Below are positions 1-8,287 of a DNA stretch of 64,000 nucleotides, piece by piece. Every line of letters begins with the position of its first letter. Positions within the stretch are counted from its first letter, which is position 1. The position numbers and the translations under genes are program-made. The DNA comes from RH-AL1 sp965214415 (GTDB lineage: Bacteria; Pseudomonadota; Alphaproteobacteria; Rhizobiales; Beijerinckiaceae): the NCBI GenBank assembly GCA_965214415.1, contig CBDCBQ010000002.1, positions 1 through 64,000 on the forward strand, in the 5' to 3' direction. The notes under the pieces were generated by a model that had not been told where the DNA came from, did no database searches, and saw nothing but the letters and a program-made list of their open reading frames with translations.

Positions 1-116
1 CGCCGTCCCGCAACGCTACCGCGCCTGAGCGACGCTGGCTGACCTCCCGCTGCTTGACGTATTCCGGGCGGGCATCAGCTACTCGCCGCTTGGTCCGGAA
101 TATGCAACTCCGCATC

Positions 117-854
117 TTACCCCGCTATCAACGCCCCCAGCCCCTCCGCCAGCAGCCGCTCGACGAAGCGCGGCACCGTCTCGGTGGCCTTGCCGTAGAA
201 GGCGACGTCGAACAGCTCGGCGTTGTCGGCCGGCTCGAGGTTGATCTCGCAGGTCGGGATGCTCGCCCGCTTGGCGGCGGCGACGTAGCCGGCGGCGGGG
301 TAGACCGCGCCCGAGGTGCCGATCGCGACGAACAGGTCCGCCGCGCCGAGCGCCGATGCGATCCGGCCCTGATGCATCGGCGCCTCGCCGAACCAGACGA
401 TGTTGGGTCGCATGCCGCCGGCGCGCTCGCAGGTGGGGCAGGGCGTCTCGACGCTCATGTCGGTTGTCCACGGATGCACGTCGCCGCAGCGCGTGCAGCG
501 CGCCTCGTTGTGCTTGCCGTGCATGGCGACGACCTTCGAGCCGGCGCGCTCGTGCAGGTCGTCGACGTTCTGCGTGACCAGCATCATCCGGTCGCCGCGG
601 GCGCCGAGTTCGCGCTCGAGCCGGGCCAGCGCGAGATGCGCCGCGTTGGGCTCGGCTTGCCGGCACGTCGCGCGGCGCCAATTGTAGAAGCGGTGCACCA
701 GATGCGGGTCTCGCGTGAACGCCTCGGGCGTGGCGAGCTCGCGCGGATCGTGCTGCTCCCACAGCCCGCCCGGATCGCGAAACGTGCCGATGCCGCTTTC
801 CGCCGAGACCCCGGCGCCTGTGAGGATGAAGATGTCCATGTCCGCGCAACGCAT
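117..854 (-). CDS. cobB: NAD-dependent protein deacylase, sirtuin (CobB-like)
   Basis: Sirtuin that removes acyl groups from lysines using NAD+, giving nicotinamide and O-acyl-ADP-ribose, in the cytoplasm. The N-terminal NAD-binding motif GAGVSAESGIGTFRD is complete, the TQNVDDLHERAG motif follows, and the catalytic His is in VVAMHGKHNEARC. Four zinc-type cysteines sit in CTRC and CPTC, about 20 residues apart. At 245 residues it has the usual length of short bacterial class III sirtuins. An ATG five codons downstream (839) gives MDIFILTGAG, which matches the family N terminus better, so the true start may be there. It lies downstream of the OmpA-family gene on the same strand with a hairpin between them, so it is probably transcribed separately. 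Confidence 0.93.
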   Translation of the reverse strand: MRCADMDIFILTGAGVSAESGIGTFRDPGGLWEQHDPRELATPEAFTRDPHLVHRFYNWRRATCRQAEPNAAHLALARLERELGARGDRMMLVTQNVDDLHERAGSKVVAMHGKHNEARCTRCGDVHPWTTDMSVETPCPTCERAGGMRPNIVWFGEAPMHQGRIASALGAADLFVAIGTSGAVYPAAGYVAAAKRASIPTCEINLEPADNAELFDVAFYGKATETVPRFVERLLAEGLGALIAG

Positions 855-879
855 GCGCCCGCGACATTGATCCGGCGTC

Positions 880-910
880 TCCCTTCTCCCGTCAGCGACG
901 GGAGAAGGGA
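880..910. terminator. Strong hairpin between OmpA-family gene and cobB
   Basis: A 14-bp near-perfect stem (880-893 pairs with 897-910) with a 3-nt loop AGC lies 14 bp past the stop of the OmpA-family gene. No clear U-tract follows on either strand, so termination is inferred from position and stem strength only. Confidence 0.5.
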
Positions 911-924
911 GAAGAGCCCCCGCC

Positions 925-2937
925 TTATTGCGGCGGGGCGCCGCCGGAGGCGAGCAGCTGCGTGATGTTGCGGACCACGACGCGGCGGTTGACGGCGGAC
1001 GGGCCCGAGGTCTTCTCCTTCAAGTTCTGGTCGCCGTAGCCCTGCGTCGTCAGGTTTTCCGCCGGCACGTTGAAGCTCTTGGAGAGGATCGCGGCGACCG
1101 ATTGCGCGCGGCGATCCGACAGCGACAGGTTGTCGTTGGGATTGCCGGTCGCGTCGGTGTAGCCCTCGATCAGGAAGACCGAGTTCGGGTTACGATCGAT
1201 CGCCTTGTTCACCGCCTGCGCCAGCGCCTGCAGCTTGCCGGTCTGGTCGCCCGGCACGATCCAAGAGGCCGTGTCGAAGTTGATCGTGTTGATGTCGACC
1301 GAGCGCACGTAGTTGCGGATGTCGGGGCTGTAGAGCACCTGATCCAGCGTGTAGCGCTGCGGCGGCGGCGCCAGCGGCGGGGCGATCAGCGTGTCGTAGA
1401 TCACGCTCTCGTCGGCGCCCTGGTAGTCGACGACATAGCGGTCGCGCGGGATCCGCAGCGGCGGCGGCGGCAGCACGACGATGTCGTCCTGCAGCGAACG
1501 AATGCGGCCGCCGGTGCTGTTTTCGAACAGCACGACCTCGCGTCCGTCGCGGCCACGGCGCACGCGCCGCAGCAGGCGACCGTCGGGGGTCGTGAAGGTG
1601 AGCACGGCGTCGCCGCCGGGCAGGTCGACCGTGTCGATATAGGCGCCGTCGCGCTGTTGCCGATTGACCCGGTAGCCGAGCTCGCGGAAGCGGTCGTTGG
1701 CGTCATGCACGATGAAGCGGCGGCCGCCGTCCTCGACGATGGTGCGGCCGGGCTCGCGGATGAAGGTTTGGCCGCCCTCGACCGTCTGACGGCGGTCGCG
1801 GCGGATGTCGTCGAGGCGACGCGCGCCGGTCGCCGCCATGAAGCCGCCGGCGAAGCCCGCCGCGGCGCCGATCGCCACCGCGCCCGCCGGGCTGAGCCCG
1901 CCGCGCCGATCGTCGCGGTCGGGCGCGTTGCCCATGCGACGGTCGCCCGGGCCGCGCTCGCCGGGTCCGCGGTCACCGGGGCCTCGGTCGCCTAGCCCGC
2001 GGTCACCGGGGCCATTGCCCATGCGGCGCTCGCCGAGCCCACGTTCACCGTCCGGACCGTTACCCATGCGACGCTCGCCGGGGCCGCGATCACCCGGTCC
2101 TCGGTCGCCGGGTCCACCGTCGGGACCGTTGCCCACGCGACGGCCTTCAGGCCCACGCTCGCCGGGCCCACGCTCGCCGGTTCCGCCGTCCGGGCTGTTG
2201 CCCATGCGGCGCTCGCCGGGCCCGCGCGCGCCGGGCCCACGATCACCAGATCCGCGCTCTCCACGATCACCGGCACCACGCTCGGGAGCGGCGCCGTCGT
2301 TGCCCATGCGCTTGCCGCCCGGGCCTTCGCCGGGCGTGGCGTCGCGGCCGGCCTTGTCGCCGGTCCCGGCATCGTCGCGCTGCTGCCGCTTCTGCATGCG
2401 GTCCTCGCGCTCCTGCTTGCGCGCCGCCTTTCGCTGCGCGGGTGTCTCGCCGCCCGCCGCGTCCGGCTTGGCGCCGGCGCCGGGCTGGCCAGCATTGTCC
2501 TCGCCGCCTCGCGCGTTGGCGCGGTCGGCGCCACGCTCGCCGCTTTTGCCCTTGCGGCCGCCCGCGCCAGCACCCGGGCCAGTTTCGGCGGCGGGTCCGG
2601 GGGGCGTCGCGCGGTCGGCCGCTGGGGCGCGATCCGCCGCCGGCGCGCGCCCTTCGGCGCCCTGGCTACGCTCGCGACGTCCACCACCTTCGCCACGCTG
2701 GCCACCACCTTCGCCACGCTGGCCACCACCTTCGCCACGCTGGCCACCGCCTTCGCCACGCTGGCCGCCACCTTCGCCGCGCTGGCCACCGCGAGGACCT
2801 TCGCCGCGCGGGCCTTCGGGGCGTCCGTTCGGGCGCTCCTGCTGATCCGGCGCCTGCGCGAACGTCGGCTGCAGCGGCATCAGCACCAGAGCCGGCAGGA
2901 TCACGCCGGCGAGCAGTTTCGTCTTAAGACGGGCCAT
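925..2937 (-). CDS. OmpA-family outer-membrane protein with long Gly/Arg-rich repeat region
   Basis: Envelope protein of 670 residues. Residues 1-28 form a signal peptide ending in QPTFAQA. Residues about 35-95 are Gly/Arg/Glu rich with a heptad RGEGGGQ repeated five times. Residues about 190-350 carry a second repeat family built on GERGPGDRGPGERRMGN. A Gly/Ala hydrophobic stretch (GAVAIGAAAGFAGGFMAA, about 355-372) may be a membrane or glycine-zipper segment. The C-terminal OmpA peptidoglycan-binding domain (about 545-660) has INFDTASW, IEGYTDATG and NLSLSDRRAQSV. Similar proteins in Rhizobiales are annotated as OmpA family with no proven role. The repeats are low complexity, so their length probably varies between strains. 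Confidence 0.85.
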   Translation of the reverse strand: MARLKTKLLAGVILPALVLMPLQPTFAQAPDQQERPNGRPEGPRGEGPRGGQRGEGGGQRGEGGGQRGEGGGQRGEGGGQRGEGGGRRERSQGAEGRAPAADRAPAADRATPPGPAAETGPGAGAGGRKGKSGERGADRANARGGEDNAGQPGAGAKPDAAGGETPAQRKAARKQEREDRMQKRQQRDDAGTGDKAGRDATPGEGPGGKRMGNDGAAPERGAGDRGERGSGDRGPGARGPGERRMGNSPDGGTGERGPGERGPEGRRVGNGPDGGPGDRGPGDRGPGERRMGNGPDGERGLGERRMGNGPGDRGLGDRGPGDRGPGERGPGDRRMGNAPDRDDRRGGLSPAGAVAIGAAAGFAGGFMAATGARRLDDIRRDRRQTVEGGQTFIREPGRTIVEDGGRRFIVHDANDRFRELGYRVNRQQRDGAYIDTVDLPGGDAVLTFTTPDGRLLRRVRRGRDGREVVLFENSTGGRIRSLQDDIVVLPPPPLRIPRDRYVVDYQGADESVIYDTLIAPPLAPPPQRYTLDQVLYSPDIRNYVRSVDINTINFDTASWIVPGDQTGKLQALAQAVNKAIDRNPNSVFLIEGYTDATGNPNDNLSLSDRRAQSVAAILSKSFNVPAENLTTQGYGDQNLKEKTSGPSAVNRRVVVRNITQLLASGGAPPQ
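2681..2785. repeat. 21-bp tandem repeat, five units, inside the OmpA-family gene
   Basis: Five consecutive 21-bp units of the form ccaccaccttcgccacgctgg run from 2681 to 2785; the last two units carry one or a few changes. They encode the RGEGGGQ heptads in frame, so unit gain or loss keeps the reading frame. Confidence 0.85.
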
Positions 2938-3131
2938 GGCCTCCCCCTCGAATGACTTCGTTGTTCAAGCGCCGCGATCGGCCCGAGTCGCGCGTCTCTT
3001 CGCAAAATGGTCGGGGTCGGTCTATTCGCCGCTCGCCCTTGAAGTGATCGCGATATCGCCTTGGAACGACCACGGTCGTTTCGCGACTTGCCGGCTCTTG
3101 CGCCCGCGTGGCGCGGTCGCCGGTCGGGCTC

Positions 3132-3443
3132 ATGCGAACGACACTCAATGCCGCCATCTGGGCGGCGACTCTCCTCTGCCTGATCGTCGGCGGTCTCATC
3201 GCGACGATCCTGGTCATCATGCCGACGTCGCTCGATCCGACCGAGATGATCGAGGGCGGTACGGAGCCCTGGTGGACGGCGCTTTATGCCGCAATGGCGT
3301 TCGTCGGACTGGTGGTCGCCGCCGTTCTGGGTCTCGCGTGCTGGCACAGCGCGCGGCTCAAGCCGCTCGGGGTCGTGCTGACGCTTGTACAGATCGTCGC
3401 GGTCGTCTGGGCCGCCGGCAGGGTCTACGTCGAGTACTTCTGA
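3132..3443 (+). CDS. Small integral membrane protein, unknown function
   Basis: A 103-residue protein starting at MRTTLNAAIW, with three hydrophobic segments (about 6-31, 47-70 and 76-97) separated by short loops, and a C terminus RVYVEYF. I do not recognise the family. An in-frame upstream start at 3108 would add eight residues. No strong ribosome site is visible before either. It stands alone between the divergent OmpA-family gene and tsaB; its composition matches the backbone. Confidence 0.6.
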   Translation: MRTTLNAAIWAATLLCLIVGGLIATILVIMPTSLDPTEMIEGGTEPWWTALYAAMAFVGLVVAAVLGLACWHSARLKPLGVVLTLVQIVAVVWAAGRVYVEYF

Positions 3444-3547
3444 CCGACGTGCCCACCGACTGGACAGCGCGGCGCGATTGATCGCCGGACGCAAAGCGGT
3501 CACAGTCCGCCGCATGACGAGTCCCCTCTCATGAAGACAGCCGCGCC

Positions 3548-4243
3548 ATGAGGATCTTGGCGATCGACACCGCGCTGCCCGCGGTCTCGGCCTGCGTGCT
3601 GACGGAGGGCGCGACGCGGCCCGATGCCGAGGAGACGCTCGGCATGGAGCGCGGCCACGCGGAGGCGCTGATCCCCTTGATCGAGCGGGTGCTCGGCGGC
3701 ATCGAGGGCGGCTACGAATCGATCGACCGCGTCGCGGTCACGGTCGGGCCGGGGTCGTTCACCGGGCTCCGGGTCGGCATCGCGGCGGCGCGCGCGATAG
3801 CGCTCGCCTGGTCGGTGCCGGCCGTCGGCGTCTCGACGCTGGCCGCGCTCGCCGCGCCGCTGATCCTGGACGAGGCGCCCGGCACCGTCGTGGTGGCGGT
3901 CGACGCGCGCCACGGCCACGTCTTCTTCGCCGCGTTCCACGGCGATGGTCGCATCCTGACCATGCCGCGCTTCGCCTCCAAGGCGGATGCGATGGCCGAG
4001 ATCGGCCCAGGTCCGCTGCGGCTGGCCGGCTCCGGCGCGCCGATCCTGGCAATCGAGGCCTGGTCGCGCGGCATCGACGCCGAGATCGTCGGCGATCGGA
4101 TCACGCCGGACATCACGTATGTGGCGCGCCTCGGCCTGCTCGCCGATCCGGTGAGCGCGCCGCCGCGCCCGCTCTATCTGAAGGCGCCGGACGCCAAGCC
4201 GATGGCCAGCCGGGTTCCGGCGCCCGTCGCCGCGGACGGCTGA
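3548..4243 (+). CDS. tsaB: tRNA threonylcarbamoyladenosine biosynthesis protein TsaB
   Basis: TsaB is the ASKHA-fold partner of TsaD needed, with TsaC and TsaE, for the t6A37 modification of ANN-decoding tRNAs. The N terminus MRILAIDTALPAVSACVL and the motif VGPGSFTGLRVGIAAARA are diagnostic. The length of 231 residues is normal. Its stop is one base before the GTG start of rimI, so the two are almost certainly cotranscribed, a pairing common in Alphaproteobacteria. Confidence 0.95.
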   Translation: MRILAIDTALPAVSACVLTEGATRPDAEETLGMERGHAEALIPLIERVLGGIEGGYESIDRVAVTVGPGSFTGLRVGIAAARAIALAWSVPAVGVSTLAALAAPLILDEAPGTVVVAVDARHGHVFFAAFHGDGRILTMPRFASKADAMAEIGPGPLRLAGSGAPILAIEAWSRGIDAEIVGDRITPDITYVARLGLLADPVSAPPRPLYLKAPDAKPMASRVPAPVAADG

Positions 4244-4244
4244 G

Positions 4245-4724
4245 GTGTTCGGGCTGTTCCAGAGGGAAGGGACTCCACGCATCGCCGCCGTCGGCGTCGA
4301 GTTGGCCGAGGAGTGCGCGACGCTGCACGCGGCGAGCTTCACGTTCCCCTGGCCGCAGGCCGACTTCGAGGCGCTGCTCGCCGCCCGCACCACGTTCGCG
4401 GAAGGCGCCTACGGCCGTGGAAACGAGCTCATCGGCTTCCTGCTGTCGCGGCTGGCCGCCGACGAGGCGGAGATCCTGACGATCGCCGTGCAGCCGCGCC
4501 GCCGCGGGCAGGGGATCGCCCGCAAGCTGATGACCGAGAGCATGTCGCGCCTGCAGGTCGCCGGAGCGCGCAGCTGGTTCCTGGAGGTCGAGTCGCAGAA
4601 TGTCGCGGCGTTGGCGCTCTATAAGCGGTTCGGCTTCGCGCGGGTCGGCGAGCGGAAGTCGTATTATCGGACGGCGGATGGCAACGCGGCGACGGCCTTC
4701 ATCCTGCGTCGCGATTTGCGCTGA
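4245..4724 (+). CDS. rimI: Ribosomal protein bS18 alanine N-acetyltransferase (RimI-type GNAT)
   Basis: GNAT-fold acetyltransferase of 159 residues that in the family acetylates the N-terminal alanine of S18. The acetyl-CoA loop VQPRRRGQGIARKLM and the C-terminal NVAALALYKRFGFARVG are both present. GTG start at 4245, one base after the tsaB stop. RimI-like GNATs are diverse, so the exact substrate is inferred from the tsaB linkage. Confidence 0.88.
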   Translation: MFGLFQREGTPRIAAVGVELAEECATLHAASFTFPWPQADFEALLAARTTFAEGAYGRGNELIGFLLSRLAADEAEILTIAVQPRRRGQGIARKLMTESMSRLQVAGARSWFLEVESQNVAALALYKRFGFARVGERKSYYRTADGNAATAFILRRDLR

Positions 4725-4741
4725 CGGTTCGCACACGCAAA

Positions 4742-4764
4742 AAAGCCCGCAGAGCGCGGGCTTT
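4742..4764. terminator. Bidirectional rho-independent terminator between rimI and the 43-codon gene
   Basis: Perfect 9-bp stem AAAGCCCGC / GCGGGCTTT with a 5-nt loop AGAGC. Read on the minus strand the stem is followed by a run of T, giving a classical terminator for the small minus-strand gene; on the plus strand it can end tsaB-rimI, with a weaker T-tract. Confidence 0.85.
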
Positions 4765-4787
4765 GGTGGTTCGTGATTTTTCTTAGC

Positions 4788-4919
4788 TTATGCCGCTTCG
4801 GCTTGGCCCTGCGGACGCGCCTTGGCGGTCTTCCGGCGAATGCCGGGCCGCGGCATCTTCTCGATCGGCGACACCGAAGGGAGTGCCGCCACGACCACGA
4901 TGCCAAACTTCTTATGCAT
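4788..4919 (-). CDS. Small basic protein of 43 residues, unknown function
   Basis: Reading the minus strand from the ATG at 4919 gives 43 codons, MHKKFGIVVVAALPSVSPIE at the N terminus and a basic, Ala/Lys/Arg-rich C terminus ending GQAEAA. A strong ribosome site (GGAGGA) lies about 9 bases before the ATG, and a rho-independent terminator with a T-run follows the stop by 24 bases. That full gene architecture is the main evidence, since the protein is too short to judge by composition. I do not recognise a family. The short hydrophobic stretch FGIVVVAALP is too short for a membrane helix. Confidence 0.65.
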   Translation of the reverse strand: MHKKFGIVVVAALPSVSPIEKMPRPGIRRKTAKARPQGQAEAA

Positions 4920-5095
4920 CACCGCTCTCCTCCGAGATCTGTCGCAAAACGGCGCGATCTCGATGAAGTTCCCGACGGATTTCCTCCGTCATTTGTCGGT
5001 GGCCTGGTCGCCCGCGTCCCTTGTCGCGCGGGCATCGCGGTGCTACCGGCGCTCCCGTCCCAGCTCCCCGCCGCTCGGCCATGAAATTCCGTCGG

Positions 5096-5129
5096 CCATG
5101 AGGCTCGCTCAGCCATGAGGCTCGCTCAG
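5096..5129. repeat. 17-bp tandem duplication carrying extra ATGs before rnd
   Basis: The unit ccatgaggctcgctcag occurs twice in tandem and is followed by ccatgacc, so ATGs occur at 5098, 5115 and 5132. The 17-bp spacing puts them in three different frames; only 5132 opens the rnd frame. Confidence 0.8.
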
Positions 5130-5131
5130 CC

Positions 5132-5746
5132 ATGACCCTTCGTTTCCATCGCGGCGATCTGCCGCCGGACCACGGCTTCGGTGACGCGATCGCGATCGAC
5201 ACCGAGACGCTCGGCCTTGTGCCGGGGCGCGACCGCCTCTGCGTCGTCCAGCTCTCGCGCGGCGACGGCAGCGCCGACGTGGTGCAGATCGCCGCTCGCC
5301 AGGCGCATGCGCCGGTGCTCGAGGGCCTGCTGGCCGATCCCGGCATCACCAAGCTGTTTCACTACGCGAGGTTTGATGTCGCCGTGCTCTACAAGGCGTT
5401 CGGCGTGATGACGACGTCGATCTATTGCACCAAGATCGCCTCGAAGCTGGCACGCACCTACACCGACCGCCACGGTCTGAAGGACCTCGTCCGCGAGCTG
5501 CTGGCCATCGACTTGTCGAAGCAGCAGCAATCGTCGGACTGGGGCGCCGCTACGCTGAGCGAGGCGCAGCTCGCCTACGCGGCGTCCGATGTGCTGCATC
5601 TGCACGCGCTGCGCGACAAGCTCGACGCGATGCTGCTGCGCGAGGGCCGCGCGCATTATGCCGGCGCCGCCTTCGCCTTCCTGCCGACCCGCGCGCTGCT
5701 CGATCTCGACGGCTGGCCGGAGACCGACATCTTCGCCCACACCTGA
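5132..5746 (+). CDS. rnd: Ribonuclease D-like 3'-5' exonuclease
   Basis: DEDD-type 3'-5' exonuclease of 204 residues, the short form with only the exonuclease domain and no HRDC domains. Exo I is AIDTETLGL, Exo II is KLFHYARFDVAVL, and Exo III is LAYAASDVLHLHAL, giving the DEDDy set. The family trims the 3' ends of structured RNAs such as tRNA precursors. The gene lies 83 bp before lptC, the usual Rhizobiales order. The start is chosen at the third of three ATGs in a 17-bp duplication, the only one in this frame. Confidence 0.9.
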   Translation: MTLRFHRGDLPPDHGFGDAIAIDTETLGLVPGRDRLCVVQLSRGDGSADVVQIAARQAHAPVLEGLLADPGITKLFHYARFDVAVLYKAFGVMTTSIYCTKIASKLARTYTDRHGLKDLVRELLAIDLSKQQQSSDWGAATLSEAQLAYAASDVLHLHALRDKLDAMLLREGRAHYAGAAFAFLPTRALLDLDGWPETDIFAHT

Positions 5747-5829
5747 GCGCGCCTGCCTTGTCTTCGCCGCTGTGGCGGCGCAGACGTTTCGGCCATGCAG
5801 ACCACGTCCGAATCCCGGAGCTCTCGAGG

Positions 5830-6573
5830 ATGGCGGCCCTGACGCGCGGCGATGGACACGATCCGCTCGCGTTCGCCGATGCGCCGGCCGGGCGTACGCG
5901 CGCGGGCATGGACTATACGCCGCCCCCCCGCGCCGGGGCTTTCAAGGCGGCGGGCCGCCACACGGCGCGCGTCAAGCTCCTGCGGCGCGCCATCGTGCTC
6001 GGCTCGTTTCTCGGCGTCTCGACGATCGCCATCGTCGCGGTCTTCAATCCGTTCCACCATCTGCCCGGCGCGATCAGCGTCAGCGGGGTCGGCGTCAGCG
6101 GCACCAAGATCACGATGGAGAATCCGAAGATCTCCGGGGTGCAGCAGGGCGGCGGTCCCTACGAGATCAAGGCCAAGGCCGGCATTCAGGACATCACCGC
6201 GCCGAGCGTGATGGAGCTTGTCGGCGTCGACGCCAAGGTCGGCATGGGCGACCACACCACGACGCATATCCTCGCCGACCACGGCCTCTACGACGGCAAG
6301 GCCGACCTGATGACGCTGAACGGCGCCGTCAGGATCGCCAACACGAGCGGCTACACGCTTAACATGAAGAGCGCGACGATGGACTTCCATCAGGGCATCT
6401 TCTCGTCGCACGAGCGACTGCGCGTCGATCTCAAGGGCGGCGTGGTCAACGCGGACGACCTGAGCATCTCGAACAACGGCCACATGATCGCCTTTCAGGG
6501 CCACATTGCCTCGACCTTCGATCCGCCCGACGAGGGGTCGGCGCCGGGCATCGCCGCCGAGGCGTCGCGATGA
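5830..6573 (+). CDS. lptC: LPS export system protein LptC
   Basis: Inner-membrane anchored LptC of the LPS transport bridge (LptB2FGC-A-DE). 247 residues: a cytoplasmic N-terminal tail, one membrane helix at about 57-77 (AIVLGSFLGVSTIAIVAVF), then a periplasmic beta-jellyroll region with repeated strands (MTLNGAVRIANTSGY). The ATG at 5830 is chosen because the open frame upstream runs through rnd. Its TGA overlaps the lptA ATG by four bases, showing translational coupling. Confidence 0.9.
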   Translation: MAALTRGDGHDPLAFADAPAGRTRAGMDYTPPPRAGAFKAAGRHTARVKLLRRAIVLGSFLGVSTIAIVAVFNPFHHLPGAISVSGVGVSGTKITMENPKISGVQQGGGPYEIKAKAGIQDITAPSVMELVGVDAKVGMGDHTTTHILADHGLYDGKADLMTLNGAVRIANTSGYTLNMKSATMDFHQGIFSSHERLRVDLKGGVVNADDLSISNNGHMIAFQGHIASTFDPPDEGSAPGIAAEASR

Positions 6574-7109
6574 GCCGCCCGGCGCTGGCGGGCCTCGCCG
6601 CGGCGTTGCTGCTGGCGGCGCCGGTGGCGGCCCAAAAAGCCAAGTCCGGCGCGATCCTGCCGGGCGGCAATTCCGGCAAGCCGATCAACATCGAGGCGGT
6701 CAAGCTCGACTATTTCGACAAGGAGCAGAAGCTCATCTACACGGGCAGCGTCGTGGCGACGCAGGGCGATTCCCGGCTGAAGGCCAGCGTGTTGACGATC
6801 TTCATGGCGCCCAAGGGCGGCAACGCCGCATCCGCGGCCGGCTCCAACCAGGTCCAGCGCATGCTGGCGACCGGGCCGGTGACGATGCTTCAGCGCAACC
6901 AGATCGGCACCGGCGACAATGCCGTCTACGACCGCACGACGAACTCCGTCGTGCTCACCGGCAACGTGGTCCTGAGCCAGGGGCCGAACGTAACCAAGGG
7001 CGACAAGCTGACGTACGATCTCAAGTCCGGGCAGGCCGTCGTCACGGGCCGCCGTGTGATGAGCATGTTCCTGCCGGGCAGCCAGGCGGCGGGTGACGCC
7101 GGCCGGTGA
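6570..7109 (+). CDS. lptA: LPS transport periplasmic protein LptA (OstA-like)
   Basis: 179-residue periplasmic LptA that forms the lipid-conducting bridge between LptC and LptD. An N-terminal signal peptide (residues 1-21, ending PVAAQ) is followed by the OstA/LptA jellyroll, with INIEAVKLDYFDKEQKLIYT, LKASVLTIFM and NAVYDRTTNSVVLTGNVVL. It starts within the lptC stop (ATGA overlap) and is followed by lptB, so the three export genes form one operon. Confidence 0.92.
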   Translation: MSRPALAGLAAALLLAAPVAAQKAKSGAILPGGNSGKPINIEAVKLDYFDKEQKLIYTGSVVATQGDSRLKASVLTIFMAPKGGNAASAAGSNQVQRMLATGPVTMLQRNQIGTGDNAVYDRTTNSVVLTGNVVLSQGPNVTKGDKLTYDLKSGQAVVTGRRVMSMFLPGSQAAGDAGR

Positions 7110-7155
7110 CGGGTCGGGCGGGACGTGACCAAAACGTCCGAACCCGCGAGTACGT

Positions 7156-8136
7156 ATGCGGCGTCCACGAAATGTCATAGAAGGGGTCGGCCGGCTCAGC
7201 TGGCGACGACCGTGCCCGCTCTTGGGTCGACCCTCGGATCAACGGATGCGATTGCCCTCGTTCGGATCGATCATGTCGCTGCGGCGTTCGCGCAGTCGCA
7301 TGGACGACTTGCTTCCGGCCTCGAATGGTGCCGCGACCGCCGACGATTGGGCGTCGCGCGGCGAAGGTGCGTCCGCTGGGCCCGCGCAGTTCAGCGTCGC
7401 GCCCCAAGCGGGCGATGGCGTCCTGTCGATCCAGCATGTCGCCAAGGCCTACAAGACGCGCCGCGTCGTCGAGGACGTCTCGATGACGGTGCGGCGCGGC
7501 GAGGCGGTGGGCCTGCTGGGTCCCAACGGCGCCGGCAAGACGACCACATTCTACATGATCACCGGTCTCGTCCGCCCGGACGCCGGCACGATCGCGCTCG
7601 ATGGCAACGACGTGACGAGCCTGCCGATGTATCGCCGCGCGCGACTCGGCATCGGCTATCTGCCGCAGGAGGCGTCGATCTTCCGCGGCCTCAGCGTCGA
7701 GGACAACATTCGCGCGGTGCTCGAGATCTCCGAGAGCGACAAGTCCCAGCGCGAGCGCCAACTCGACGCCCTGCTGGAGGAGTTCGATCTCGCCCGGCTC
7801 CGCAAGGCGCCGTCGATCGCGCTCTCCGGCGGCGAGCGGCGGCGCTGCGAGATCGCCCGCGCGCTCGCCAACCGGCCGAGTTTCATGCTGCTCGACGAGC
7901 CGTTCGCCGGCATCGATCCGATCGCTGTCGGCGACATCCGCGTGCTGGTGCAGCATCTCAAGCGGCGCGGGATCGGCGTGCTCATCACGGACCACAATGT
8001 CCGCGAGACGCTGGGCCTGATCGACCGCGCCTACATCATCCATTCGGGCCATGTGTTGACGTCGGGCCGGCCGGAGGAGATCGTCGACAACCCTGATGTG
8101 CGCCGCCATTATCTGGGCGAGGATTTCAAGCTCTGA
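7156..8136 (+). CDS. lptB: LPS export ABC transporter ATP-binding protein LptB
   Basis: Cytoplasmic ATPase that powers LPS extraction by LptFG. Walker A GPNGAGKTT, signature LSGGERRRCEIARAL, Walker B FMLLDEPFAGIDP and the switch His in TDHNVRET are all intact. As drawn it has 326 residues, about 70 more than the usual LptB at the N terminus. Internal ATGs at 7246, 7273 and 7300 could be the real start; none has a strong ribosome site. The ABC domain begins at GDGVLSIQHVAKAY. It is the last gene of the lptC-lptA-lptB set and precedes rpoN. Confidence 0.93.
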   Translation: MRRPRNVIEGVGRLSWRRPCPLLGRPSDQRMRLPSFGSIMSLRRSRSRMDDLLPASNGAATADDWASRGEGASAGPAQFSVAPQAGDGVLSIQHVAKAYKTRRVVEDVSMTVRRGEAVGLLGPNGAGKTTTFYMITGLVRPDAGTIALDGNDVTSLPMYRRARLGIGYLPQEASIFRGLSVEDNIRAVLEISESDKSQRERQLDALLEEFDLARLRKAPSIALSGGERRRCEIARALANRPSFMLLDEPFAGIDPIAVGDIRVLVQHLKRRGIGVLITDHNVRETLGLIDRAYIIHSGHVLTSGRPEEIVDNPDVRRHYLGEDFKL

Positions 8137-8287
8137 CGGGCGCCTGGGCGGCCACCGGGTTGAAAACGCTGGCGCTCGAAATAGGGACACGCGAAAATAA
8201 TGCCGCTTGCCGAAGACAAGCAACGCGGGGGATGCTACAAGCAAAAAACGGGCCGAATAATCTGCTTCCGTAGCGTGGCGTTTAGCG

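Noticed and set aside
1805..2845. Pro/Arg/Ser-rich plus-strand frame opposite the OmpA-family gene
   Set aside because: It mirrors the Gly/Arg repeats of the minus-strand gene, which has the signal peptide and OmpA domain.
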